Assembly (NCBI RefSeq): GCF_004115215.2
Contig: NC_041748.1
Span: 17,288,337 to 17,352,336 of the forward strand
Direction: 5' to 3'
DNA length: 64,000 nt
Origin: Ornithorhynchus anatinus
Lineage: Eukaryota; Chordata; Mammalia; Monotremata; Ornithorhynchidae
Shown here: positions 28,022-38,474 of the stretch, piece after piece
Position numbering within the stretch: position 1 is the stretch's first letter
Layout of the letters: each line of letters begins with the position of its first letter
Program-made: the position numbers and the translations under genes
The notes under the pieces: generated by a model
Databases searched by the model: none
What the model was told of the DNA's origin: nothing
The model's input: the letters and a program-made list of their open reading frames with translations, nothing else

Positions 28022-28559
28022 CCTTCAAGGGTCATCGTCCGTCCATCGGCCCAGCCGCGATGGAGCCGGCCAGGGACCTGTACGACACTTGGGGCTCTGA
28101 GCTGGACGCTTTCGTGGCCGAGCAGCTGCAGCCCGACGGGTTTTGGCAGGAGCTGGTGCGGGACACCTTGCAGAGGGTCCGGGACTTTCTGTGCCACGTC
28201 TGCCCCTGGGACCAGCTGGACCTGGGACGGGACACCCGGGTCCTCAAGGTGGTCAAGGTGAGACACAGGGCCGCTCCCCGGGGGGAGGGGGCATCCCGGA
28301 GGGCAGCCGGGAGGAGGGAACATCCGAGAGGACCGTCTCCGGGCGGGGGGAGGGAGGGGGATGCCCGGGGGGGAGCCCCCGGCCCATCTGAGATGGAGTT
28401 TAGCCCGACTCCGCTCAATCAGCCCATCGATCCATCCCCCGGGGGCCCAGGCTACCGAGAGCCGAAGTCCCTCATGGTTGGAGATTTCACTTTACGAAGT
28501 TTTTTCCCCCCAAGATCGGCCCCTGATTTCCCACTCTGGACATCCCCACTCTCTTCCCT

Positions 28560-28900
28560 AGCGTTCCCTCTCTGCTTGCCTGCCTGCCTTCCTGCCTGTC
28601 TGTCCCTCTCTCTTCGCTCTCTCCACCCTCTCCTCTCCTCCTCTCTCTCCCTCTCCTCTCTTTTCTCTTTCCCCCTTTCTCCTCTCCTCTCTTTCTTCTC
28701 TCTCTCCCCCTTCCTCTCTCTCTCTCCCCCACTCCTCTCTCCCCCTTTTCCTCTATCTCTCCTCTTCTTCTGACCTCTCTCTTCCCTCTCTCTACTCTCA
28801 CCTCTCTTTCCCCTCTCCTCTCTCACCTTTCCCCTCTCTCTCCTCTCCCCCCCCCCTTCATCTGTCTTCTTTCTCTCTCTCTTTCATGTTTCCTTCACCT
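28560..28900. repeat. CT-rich low-complexity tract in OASL
   Basis: About 340 bp almost purely C and T (CTCTCC, CCTTCC, TCTTTC steps), lying where exons 2-4 of OASL would be expected. Such tracts are typical sites of deletion or assembly collapse. Confidence 0.8.
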
Positions 28901-28971
28901 ACTCCCGCTTTTAAAAATGCTTTTTTGTTAATGCTTTTTCTTTCTCTTTTCCTCTGCCTCTCTTGCACTTA

Positions 28972-29122
28972 GGATGTTTCTAAATGTGCACCCTATTTCA
29001 GCTTTACAACACATCGGTTTCACTTCTTTTTTAATGGTATTTAAGTGCTTACTATGTGCCAGGCTCTGTACTAAAGCCCTTGTATTCAAGATGTTTCTAA
29101 ATGTGTATCCTCTTTCAGCTTC
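28972..29122. repeat. Antisense SINE piece flanked by ~32-bp imperfect direct repeats
   Basis: GATGTTTCTAAATGTG..ATTTCAGCTT-type sequence occurs at 28972-29003 and again at about 29090-29122 with a few differences. Between them is a truncated antisense Mon-1 (about 29025-29085). The repeats are longer than usual target-site duplications. Confidence 0.65.
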
Positions 29123-29194
29123 CTCACCCTGTGGGCCAGCTGTGCCCAGCCCAGCTGGGCCAAAAGAAGCCCTAGAGTGAGAGGCGGAAGGAAG

Positions 29195-29905
29195 CAATCA
29201 TTCACTCATTCAGTCTTATTTATTAAGCACTTACTGTGTGCAGAGCACTATACTGAGCGCTTGGGAAAGTACAATACAATAATAAACAGCGACATTCCCT
29301 GCCTACAATGAGCTCACAGTCTAGAAGTGGGGAGGCAGACATCCATACAAACAAATCAAATTACAGATATATGCATAAATGCTGTGGGGCTGGCCCGGTG
29401 GAGGTTGGGGGAGAGCAACCGGAGCAAGTCAGGGTGATGCAGAAGGGAGAGGGAGATGAGGAAAAGTGGGCTTAGTCTGGGAAGGCCTTTTGCTTTGAAG
29501 GCGGGGAGAGTCAGTGTCTGTCAGATTTGAGGAGGGAGGGTGTTCCAGGTCAGAGGTGGGATGTGAGCCAGGGGTCGGCGGTGAGATGGGTGAGATTGAG
29601 GCACAGTGAGAACGTTGGCACTAGAAGAGTCAAGTGTGCTTGCTGGGTTATAGAAGGAGAGAAGCGAGGTGAGGTAGGAGGGGGCCAGGTGACGGACTGC
29701 TTAAAAGCCAGTGGTGAGGAGTTTTTGTTTGATATGGAGGGGGATAGGCAACCTCTGGAGATTTTTGAGGAGGTTGGTGACATATCCTGAATGTTTCTGT
29801 AGAAAGATGATCCAGGCAACGGAGTGAAGTAGGGACTGGAGTGGGGAAAGACAGCAGTAGAGTGTGAGGCGAAAGGAAATTCAAAGGATTCCTGTTCAAG
29901 GTCAG
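29195..29905 (-). repeat. Long L2-related antisense element, copy 2
   Basis: Begins with the antisense L2 end (TTATTTATTAAGCACTTACT) and runs through CAGATTTGAGGAGGGAGG and ATGGAGGGGGATAGGCAACC, matching 22030-22885 in order. It lies inside the gap between OASL exon 1 and the next recognised exon. Confidence 0.78.
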
Positions 29906-31224
29906 TGAGGAGAGGGGAGGGAGGAGAGGCGCAGGAGAGAATGATGGGAAGAAAGGAGCAGAGATACACTTATGGGAAGGATCTGGGAGAGAACCAGAAA
30001 GGATTCCGGGAAACCCCTAACCCTCTTACTAGACGGATCCAGGAAAGGAAACACGCTAGAGATCGGGCCATTCCCTCCCTCGACTGGGGCTGAGATCCAG
30101 AGTCGGGAGGAGCCGGAGAAGCGGAGACACCGACGTCTTTCTGTTTCCAGACTTGTCATCCTGGACCCGGCTGACCCCACCAACAATTTGGGTGAGGGGA
30201 CGAGGTGGGACCTGGTGGCCCAGGAAGCTACCTACTGCCTGAAGCAGGACTGATGACGGAACACCGGCCTGACCAGCCCCCACGGCCTTTCCCAGCCGAT
30301 GGGCCCTCAGACGAGGCCCGGTCCTGCTGGAGGTGGCCAGTGGCCCCAGTTTGCGAGCTGCTGCGTCCTCCTGAGACCCAGGGAGGGAACTTCCGGGCCC
30401 TTCCTTCCTCTGATCCTCTCTTATCCTCTCTTGGGAAGGGGCAGGAGCCCTCGCATCCCCAAGTGGGAAAGGACCGGGGCCGGGAGTCATCACTCGGCTC
30501 TCCTTCCTCTCCCCACAGCCCGCGAGAGACGTGCGGGTGAGGGTGAGTCGTCGAATTCGCAGACCTGGACTCTGTGGGTGAATCCCTACAACCCCATCCA
30601 GGACATCAAGGAGGAGATGGAGAGCAAGCTGGGCATCTGGCCCGGCCAGCAACGCCTCTCCTTCCAGCCTCCGGGGGAAGAGCAGCGGCTGCTGGCCGGC
30701 CGGAGTTGCTTGGCCGCCTACGGCGTCTTCTCCGGGATCAACATCTGGCTGCTGGAGACCTACCACCCTCAGATCCAGCTGTTCGTGCGATCCTCTAGTG
30801 GCAGGACCAGAGCTTATGCCGTCGACCCCCGGCACCCCGTCCGCGTGTTGAAAGAGCAGATCGAAGACAACAGTGGGTTTCCCATGAGGTGGCAGCAGCT
30901 GACCTATGAGAGTCGACAAGTGAGCCACCATCACAGCTTCGAACATTATAACATCCAGGACAGCACGACGGTTGACTTAGCGGTGAGGGGAGCGTATTAG
31001 AGCCAAACGCAAACCCTCAAGGAGATGCCGATCCCGGTCCACCTTGGATCCCCCGGGCCCTAACCCACTGCCGAGATCTCCCGGCCTCTGTCCTGCTGCT
31101 TCTATTCCCCAGCCAGTGACCCCTAGCCAGTACCAGCCCTAGAATTCAAAGCTTCCTCACGCCCCACCTTGCCATCGTCCTCCTGGAATCCACGCATGAG
31201 CCCCTCCCTCCTCCTTAGACTGTG

Positions 31225-32110
31225 AGCCCCATGCCGTCAGGCTCTGTGTCTGATTTAATTAACTTGTACCTTCCTCAGCGCTCAGAGCAGTGCGTGACAC
31301 ATAGTAAACGCCTAATACTGTAAAAAAGAAAAGAAAAGCCTAAAAATCAAGGGGGTTGAGGGTGTGGGGCAGGAGGGAGGAAGGGAGGGGACCAACACTT
31401 AGAACAGTGCTTGATACATAGTTAGCGCTTAGCAAATACCATAAAAAAGAAAAGAAAAGCCTAGAAATCAGAGGGGCGGAGGTGGAGGGGTGAAGGTAGG
31501 GGGGAGCAGGGGGAGGAGGGAGGGAGCAGGTCAGTCACGAAACGGAGACCGACAGCTAGAAAAGTTGTAGCCCTAAATGAAACCGCTCCATACAGACCCA
31601 CACTTTTGCCAGGATGCAAATGTTGAGTTGAGGAGACTGGTTGGCACTTTAGGGGCACGGTGGTGAGAGGTTAAAAAGGGGGAGGCGATCTTTGAAAGCC
31701 CTTGCCAGCCACTGTCCCCAAAGTCAGAGTAAGTTCCTTGTGGGCAGGGATATTGTCTAACGATAAGAACAACAACCATGGCATTCGTTAAGCGCTTACT
31801 ATGGGCCAAGCACCGTATTGAGTGCCGGGGTAGACACGAAATCATGAGATCCCTCATGGGGCTCACCGTCAAAGGAGGGAGGAGAACGGGGGTTGCAGCT
31901 CCATTTTGCAGATGAGGGAACTGAGGCCCAGAGAGGTGAAGTGACTTGCCCAAGGTGACCCAGCAGGTAAGTGGCGGAGCTGGAATTAGAACTCAGGTCG
32001 CACCAACTCTCTTGTACTCTACCAGGCCCTTAGTACGGTGTTCCGCACCCAATAAAGACTCAATAAATACCATCGATCGATTGAGTGGTTGATTGAAACA
32101 CAAATGCTGA
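31225..32110. repeat. Mon-1 tails, duplicated A-rich segment and antisense Mon-1
   Basis: A plus-strand Mon-1 3' half (about 31215-31330) ends in AAAAAAGAAAAGAAAAGCCT; the tail and A-rich end are repeated at about 31395-31470 with GGGGGAGGAGGG-type spacers. An antisense Mon-1 (about 31755-32010) and an L2 tail (about 32010-32090) follow. Confidence 0.75.
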
Positions 32111-32119
32111 GAAACCTCT

Positions 32120-33100
32120 CATTTTTAACCCCCTAGCTCACGCCCTCTCTCCTGCCGGGATCTGCTGTCTCTTCATCTCCGACAGACCACCGCTCTCTCC
32201 CATCTTCAAAGCCCAACTTAAAAACCATGCCTCCTCCAGGAAGCCTTCCCTGACTAATCCTCTCCCCACCCTATTTTCCTCCCTACCCAAGCATATGAGA
32301 CTTTACCCCCTAAGCACTTTGCAACTCACTCCAGGCCCAACACCCCTTTACCTCTTATGCATACACACTCTTTGCTTCTCCTACCAGTAATTCATTTCAA
32401 TCTCTGTCTCGTTTGCTATATTGTGAACTTCTCAAAGGCAGGGATCTCATCTATTACCTCTATGGTACTGTGGAAGAAAACTTTATGGACTGTGCATTGT
32501 GTTCAAAAGGGTATGTGGGAGACCATTTGCTTATATCCACCCCAGCGCTTAGTATGGTGCTTGGTCCATAGTAAGCGCTTAACAAATACCGTCATTATTA
32601 ATTAGTATTAGGGGCAGAGCAACATGGCATAGTGGATAGAACTGGAGTCTAGGAGTCACAAGGTCATGGGTTCTAATCCCGCCTCCGCCGCTTGTCTGCT
32701 GCGTGACCCTGGGCAAGTCACTTGACTTATCTGTGCCTCATTTACCTCGTCTGCAAAATAGGGATTAAGACTGTGAGCCCCACGTGAGTCAGGGATTCTA
32801 ACCAGCTCGTTAGCTTGTATCCATCCCAGCAATTACTACAGTGTCTAAGACATAACTAATGCTTAACTAATTCATTCAATCATATTTATTGAGTGCTTAC
32901 TATGTGCAGAGCGCTTGGACTGTACAATTCGGCAACAGAGAGAGACAATCCCTGCCCAACAACGGGCTCGCAGTCTAAACGGGGGAGACAGACAGCAAAA
33001 CAGAAGAGGACAAAACAAAACAAGTAGTTTGGCGTTAATATCCTCAAGATAAATAGGATCGTACCAATACCAGTATTATTACAATTATTATTATTATGGG
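32120..33100. repeat. L2 3' region and Mon-1 copies
   Basis: L2 3' UTR-like sequence (about 32125-32480, TCCTCCAGGAAGCCTTCCCT), a Mon-1 tail (about 32530-32610), a full plus-strand Mon-1 (32618-32865) and an antisense L2 end (about 32870-33000). Confidence 0.78.
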
Positions 33101-33298
33101 ATAGAAGTGCACAGAGGGGAGAGAAGGGGCCTCCTGGCAAAGAAAGGCTGGGGGTGGAAGTTAGAGAGTAGGCAAGTGTGGTCCGGTCAGTATACAGCAG
33201 ATGTCACTGCTGCCCCACAGTTCATGGCGAAGATTTTCCCCTCCACCCTGCAAACAGGGTCCGTTCCACAGCTAAACAGTATCAGTTCGGGAAGGGTT

Positions 33299-33470
33299 GA
33301 CATTCATTCATTCATTCATTCATTCATTCATTCATTCATTCATTCATTCATTCAATCGCCTTTACTGAGCTCTTACTGTATGCCAAGCACTGGACCGAGC
33401 GCTTGGGAGAGTGCACTACAACAACAGACCAACACCTTCCCGGCCCACTAGGAGCTTGGCTGATGGAAAG
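33299..33470 (-). repeat. (CATT)n microsatellite and antisense L2 tail
   Basis: About 13 TTCA units (33301-33353) are the reversed (TGAA)n terminal repeat of an L2 3' end, whose body follows (TACTGAGCTCTTACTGTATG) to about 33470. The terminal repeat is unusually long. Confidence 0.85.
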
Positions 33471-33474
33471 CCCA

Positions 33475-33900
33475 AAGGCCTCCGGATAAGGCCCTCCCTG
33501 GGCCACCCGGCTCAAAAAAGTGGATCCGGCGGGTTTGTTTCTCCCCACCAACCGCCCCCTCAAAGCATCTAGAGCCATTCCCCGAACACTGTCCTGGTAC
33601 CTTAAGTTGCGGTGGGGAGATAAGAGGAAGGACGCGGTAGAACTGGACAGAAATGTGGAAGCAAGTTGCTCAGAGCGGGGAGAGAAACAGCTCTATGAGG
33701 AAGGACTGGAGATATTCCGACTTTTTGGTGTGGAAAGATAGTGGCTTAGAGCGGGTGGGATTGCATTTTATAAAATTTTGGAACTCAGAATTGGAGTTCA
33801 CTGAACCCCATTGAACAGGATGGAGATTCCCGCAGAGAAGCTCGTTGTAAATCAATGAGAGGAAACACTCCTGCAGAGAGAGAGGTAAACACAAGGAGCC
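33475..33900. other. Unique sequence island
   Basis: About 425 bp without recognised repeats; becomes AT-richer after 33740. Weak frames are open but carry no known motif. Confidence 0.4.
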
Positions 33901-33904
33901 GGTT

Positions 33905-34680
33905 AGGGAAGCAGGAAAGAGCCTGGGCCTGGGAGTCAGAGGACCTGAGTTCTAATCCCCGCTCTGCCGCTTGCCTGCTGTAGCGAAGTCACTTCACCTC
34001 TCTGTGCCTCAGTTACCTCATCTGTAAAATGGCATTTAGACTTTGAGCCCTATGTGGGACGGGGACTCTATCCACCCTAATTATCTTGCATCTGCCTCAG
34101 CACTTTAGTAAAGTGCACTTAACAAATGCCATAAAAAAGCACACCCAAAAACAAGGCATGTAGGTGGAAAGTAACAGCAGAGTCAAGAGGGGTGGGAGAA
34201 GTTTGTGGATGAGTCATCCAGAATGGGTTATGAGAGGTCAAGTGAGGATGTTAAATGATATTTTGGTCAAGAGACAGGCTTAAGGAAACTTTATTACTAT
34301 TAATTAATTTATAGTAACGTCCATCTCTCCCTCTAGACTGTAAACTCACTGTGGGCAGGGAATGTGTCTACCAACTCTGTCACATTATACTTTCCCGAGG
34401 GCTTAGGACAGTGCTCTGCACACAGCAAGTGCTCAATAAAAATGACTGGCTGACAAGAAAGCAGGGTGGGGAGAGAGGAGCAGTCGGTTGGGGGGAAGAG
34501 GGGATAGAGAGGAAGAATAGGGATAGAAGGCCAGTGAAGGGGAAAGAAGAGGGGCAGTGGGGGGGGGTGAGGGGGGGTCATGAGGTGGCTGAAGGGTCGT
34601 GAAGAGGCAGAGGTGGCATGAGAGGACAGAGATGGAGTGAGGGGAGAGGAGTAGTGGTGGGATAGAGCGTCAGGGTCAGG
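33905..34680. repeat. Mon-1 SINE, L2 3' end and purine-rich unique tract
   Basis: Plus-strand Mon-1 (about 33905-34135), L2 3' end (about 34305-34445), then a purine-rich stretch with GGGGTGAGGGGGGGTCATGA-like sequence to 34680. Confidence 0.7.
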
Positions 34681-34689
34681 ACAGCGGGC

Positions 34690-35120
34690 AGTGAAAATCA
34701 GAGAGGAGGTGGATCCGGTTAAGAATTTAGGAGCATCCCGAGCCAAGGAGACTTTAATTACCCACTGCTACAAAGATCTTGGCTTCATGGACTTCATTTA
34801 TAGCCTGGTGACCAAATCTGTGAAGATTTGTACGTTGTTTCAGAATGGTTTTTGTAAACATTGGAGGGCTTTTTCAAAGTTGATATATGCTTGGCTGAAA
34901 TAATGGAGGGAGAGCTTTCTTTCAGGCCAAATTAGGTAAGGATTTGCCCTTTTTCTCCGAGATAAATAGCTTGGAACCACAGAATGAGATTAGTGACTCA
35001 AAAAAACAACAACCTCCGGTTGAAATGATTTTCTGCAGGGTGACATCGTTGGGGGAAAATATTCCACTTTAGAGATAATCAGATTTGTAAAAAATCAGTG
35101 TCAGGCAGCAGATCTTAAGA
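34690..35120. other. Unique AT-rich island, possible conserved non-coding element
   Basis: About 430 bp free of recognisable repeats, moderately AT-rich, with GACTTTAATTACCCACTGC and TTTTTGTAAACATTGGAGG (forkhead-like TGTAAACA). No exon is supported. Confidence 0.4.
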
Positions 35121-35129
35121 ATCCTCATC

Positions 35130-36445
35130 ATCATCATCGTGGTATTTCTATGCTTACTATGTGCCAAGCACATTTCTAAGCGCTGGGGTAGATACCATTT
35201 AATCAGGTTGGACACAATCCACGTCCCCATGGGGCTCCCACTCTTAATCCCCTTTTTACAGATGAGGTAACTGAGGCCCAGAGAAGCGAAGTGACTTGCC
35301 CGAGGTCACACAGCAGACACGTTGGCGGAGCCGAGATCAGACCTCAGGTCCTTCTGGTTCCCAGGCCCGAGCTCCATCCACTAAGCCACGCTGCTTCTCT
35401 GAGTTGTGGTGAACCAGGTGACTAGGTTGGGCAGCCCTTGGTGTTTGAGAAGAGAAAGAGAAAAGTTGTGGAGGTGGAGGCTCGCCACTGGAGGTGTGAA
35501 CAGGTACACTAAGGGAGACCCACAGAACTACTGTGTTCCAGAAACGTAGGGCACTGCTCGGTCCAAGCGAGCGCTTAACCAGCACCATAATTTCTGTGAG
35601 GATGAGGAGGAGGAGGAGGAAATGTTAGCGTAAGGTAACTCTGCTTCCTCTGGAGTTTGTCGAGTTCAGAAATCGACAGGAAAAATGTGGGTACCCGCCA
35701 GCCCCGGATATGACCTCAAATTGAGAAATGGGTCAAGAGATGATGGTTTTGTTAAGCGCTCACTATGGGTCAAGCACTGTTTCATTCATTCATTCAATTG
35801 TATTTACTGTGTGCATACTGTGTACTTAGCACTGTACTAAGCGCTTGGGAGAGTACAATATAACAATAAGCGGACACATTCCCTGCTCACAACAAGCTTA
35901 CAGTCTAGAGGGACGAGAAGAGCTGGGGATAGAGACAAGCTGATTAGATTGGACACAGTCCCTGTCCCACGTGGGGCTCACAGTCTTCATCCCCATACTA
36001 CAGATGAGGGAACCGAGGCCCAGAGAAGTCAAGTGATTTGCAGCTCTGCTCCTTGTCTGCTGTATGACCTCCAGCAAGCCACTTAACTTCTCTGGGCCTC
36101 AATTACCTCCTCTGTAAAATGGGATTCATTCATTCAATCGTATTTATTGAGGGCTTACTGTGTGCAAATAATAATAATAATGTTGGTATTTGTTAAGCGC
36201 TTACTATGTGCAGAGCACTGTTCTAAGCGCTGGGGGAGATACAAGGTAATCAGGTTGCCTCATGTGAGGCTCACAGTTAATCCTCATTTTACAGATGAGG
36301 TAAATGAAGCACAGAGAAGTGAAGTGACTTGCCCACAGTCACACAGCTGACAAGTGAAGCACTGTACTAAGCACTTGGGAGAGGACAGTAGAACAAAAAA
36401 CACACATTCCTGCCCACATTGAACTCACAGTAAAGTGGGACTGTG
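35130..36445. repeat. Mon-1 and L2 mosaic
   Basis: Antisense Mon-1 (about 35145-35400); antisense Mon-1 start (about 35735-35780) interrupted by an antisense L2 tail (35780-35925); antisense Mon-1 continuation (about 35935-36035); plus-strand CORE piece (36040-36122); antisense L2/Mon-1 (36125-36355); antisense L2 tail (36355-36440). Bases 35400-35735 are mostly unique. Confidence 0.72.
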
Positions 36446-36890
36446 AACCCCAATTGGGACATGGCATGTGTCCAACCTGAATGTCTCGTATCTGCCCTGG
36501 TGCTTAGTTCAGCGTCCGGCTCTTAGTACATGCTCAAATATCACTAAAACAAACATTTTCTCCCATTCACCTCAATACGTGGTATTCGTGGCCGTGATGT
36601 GGGGGGAGAGAGAGAGAATCGGGAGTCGAACCCAGGTCCTCTTACTCCCAGGCCCGGGCTCTATCCACTAGGCCATGCCGCAGGAAGCTAGAGAGAGAAA
36701 CCAAAAGCGAGTGTCAGATGGAGCCCATTACTTATTTATTCATATTAATCTCCTCCTCCACCTCTAGACTGTAAGCTCGCCCTGGACAGGGAACGTGTCT
36801 GCTCATTCTGTTGTATCGTACTCCCCCAAACGCTTAGTACAGTGCCTTCTATATAGTAAGCACTCACTATCTACGGTTGATTGGTTTGGG
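36445..36890. repeat. Mon-1 tail pieces and L2 3' end
   Basis: Plus-strand Mon-1 tail (about 36430-36550), antisense Mon-1 head (about 36610-36685) and a plus-strand L2 3' end (about 36735-36885). Confidence 0.7.
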
Positions 36891-36912
36891 AGCAGTGAGG
36901 GGACGGAGCGGC

Positions 36913-37098
36913 ATGGAGATGCGGAAGCAGTTTCTGGTGGTGTTTTCCTGGGTTCTGTGGGCCGCCGCTCATCGCTTCCCCGGCTTTGGCAGCGGGCACC
37001 GTGCTATTGGAAGCAGCCAGGATCTATCAGGGGCCGGGGCGAGCCGGGGGTGGAGGAGGTGGGTGGGTGAGGGAAGAGCGAGAGACAGAGATAGATAG
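36913..37098 (+). other. Short frame with signal-peptide-like start (unconfirmed)
   Basis: From ATG at 36913 or 36919 the frame reads MEMRKQFLVVFSWVLWAAAH then RFPGFGSGHRAIGSSQD, which looks like a signal peptide and cleavage site. A possible donor (GGAG|GTGGGTGAG) lies near 37056. I do not recognise the sequence, no second exon is evident, and the stretch lies between L2 fragments, so it may be chance. Confidence 0.2.
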
Positions 37099-37102
37099 AA
37101 GG

Positions 37103-37565
37103 TTCATTCATTCATTCAGTCGTATTTATTGAGCACTTACTGTGTGCAGAGCACTGTACTAAGCGCTTGGAAAGTACAATTCAGCAACAGAGAGAGACAA
37201 TCCCTGCCCATAGCACCAGAGTTGGGAAGTGGGGAGACAACCATCAAAATGAGCAACGGTATTAATCGTATTTATTGAGAGTTCTTTAGAGCAGAGACAT
37301 TTCAAGAGGCTAAAAGACAAAATTAAAAATAGCCGTGCAACAAAAGGACAGTCTTGATGTTACGCAGTTAGCGTTTTGTGCAAATTCCATGAGAGTGCGT
37401 GAGGAAAGTTCTCTCTCATGTTGCCTGCCTGTCTGGTCCTGGGGGACTAACACAGAGGGGTTTTTTTTTGTTGTCATTTTTTTGTTTTGGTAAACGCAGA
37501 AGATGAATTGGATGAAGATAAATTCACAAAACCACCTCATGTCAACCCAACCCCTCCTTTAGCTT
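37103..37565. other. Antisense L2 tail and unique AT-rich sequence
   Basis: L2 end at about 37103-37225 (minus orientation), then about 300 bp of unique AT-rich sequence with runs of T (37459-37490). Confidence 0.55.
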
Positions 37566-37569
37566 CAGT

Positions 37570-37900
37570 GTATTAGGACGGGGGTTCTAATCCCGGCTCC
37601 GCCACCTGTCAGCTGTATGACTCTGGGCAAGTCACGTAACTTCTCTGTGCCTCAGTTACCTCATCTCTAAAATGGATATTAAGACTGTGAGCCCCACATG
37701 GGACAACCTGATTACCTTGTCTCTACCCCAGTGCTTAGAACAGTGCTTGGCACATAGTAAGCGCTTAACAAATACCAGTGTTATTATTTATCAGAGATTC
37801 AGGGGATTTCCAGTGGGGATGGAGGAGCAGAGCCGGTGTAAGCACTTAGTATAGTGCTTTGCACACAGTAAGTGCTCAATAAATACAATTGAATGCATAT
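37570..37900 (+). repeat. Mon-1 SINE and L2 tail
   Basis: Headless Mon-1 (about 37572-37790) followed by an L2 end (about 37835-37895). Confidence 0.8.
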
Positions 37901-38470
37901 TGAACAGGCATATTCTGCCTCAATGATTGTTGAAATAGTTTCCTGAAGTGACCTTTTCACCCTGCCCCCCAACCTCTCCTCATTCACTCTCCTCCACACC
38001 CACATGTCCCCAAGAGAATCAGGACTTATTCATTTTTCAAACATTTTGTTCCCCGGCCGACCGGGTAAACACATTTTCCGTCCAAACAGCGGGAGCGGAG
38101 CTTGTGGAAGGAATCTCCCGGAGGCAGGGAGGCCAAAATTCCCCATTCTAGACAAATAAATATCCCTCCCACTCCAGCTCTGTCCCCATTCCTCCCCGCC
38201 TCTCTGTTGCTTGAACCAGAGCTGCGATTCATGCACGGAGAACAGAGTTTTGGGGCGCAGACCACCAGGCGCAGATCACATCATTCCAGGGTGGGAGTGG
38301 GTGGGGAGCCGGGTGACCTAATTAGATGCTGTGAAGTGCCACAGCTTGATCCTTCTAGAAGCTGAAAGGTCTTGGGCCCCTCCTGCCTCTGTTCTCTGCG
38401 GGCCTGGACCGGCCCAAACCAGGGGCCCAACAAGAACCAGCCAGTTCCGGAGCTGGCAAACCCTCATTTG
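37900..38470. other. Unique island, possible conserved non-coding element
   Basis: About 570 bp without recognised repeats. It contains GGTGACCTAATTAGATGC, a homeodomain-type core. No splice-bounded exon was found in either direction. Confidence 0.4.
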
Positions 38471-38474
38471 GGGG

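Larger units (their letters stand above)
28060..31000 (+). pseudogene. OASL: OASL (2'-5'-oligoadenylate synthetase-like), missing exons 2-4
   Basis: Exon 1 (28060-28257, phase 0) encodes 66 residues close to human OASL: DLYDTWGSELDAFVAEQLQP (human ELYSTPASRLDSFVAQWLQP) and RVLKVVK at a good donor. A C-terminal catalytic exon starts at 30151 ([24 protein letters not shown]), then reads TGA where OASL continues CC. The last exon (30519-31000) carries two ubiquitin-like domains (WVNPYNPIQDIKEEM..QQRLSFQPP; QIQLFVRSSSGR..KEQIEDNSGF..QQLTYE..YNIQDSTTVDL) as in OASL, but its first codons (ARDVRVR) are one base out of frame with the domain. Exons 2-4, including the nucleotidyltransferase core, are absent from the 1.9 kb between exons; exon 1 (phase 0) cannot join the 30151 exon (phase 2) in frame. 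OASL binds and boosts RIG-I. With an intact ISRE promoter this is a recent pseudogene or an assembly fault. Confidence 0.75.
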
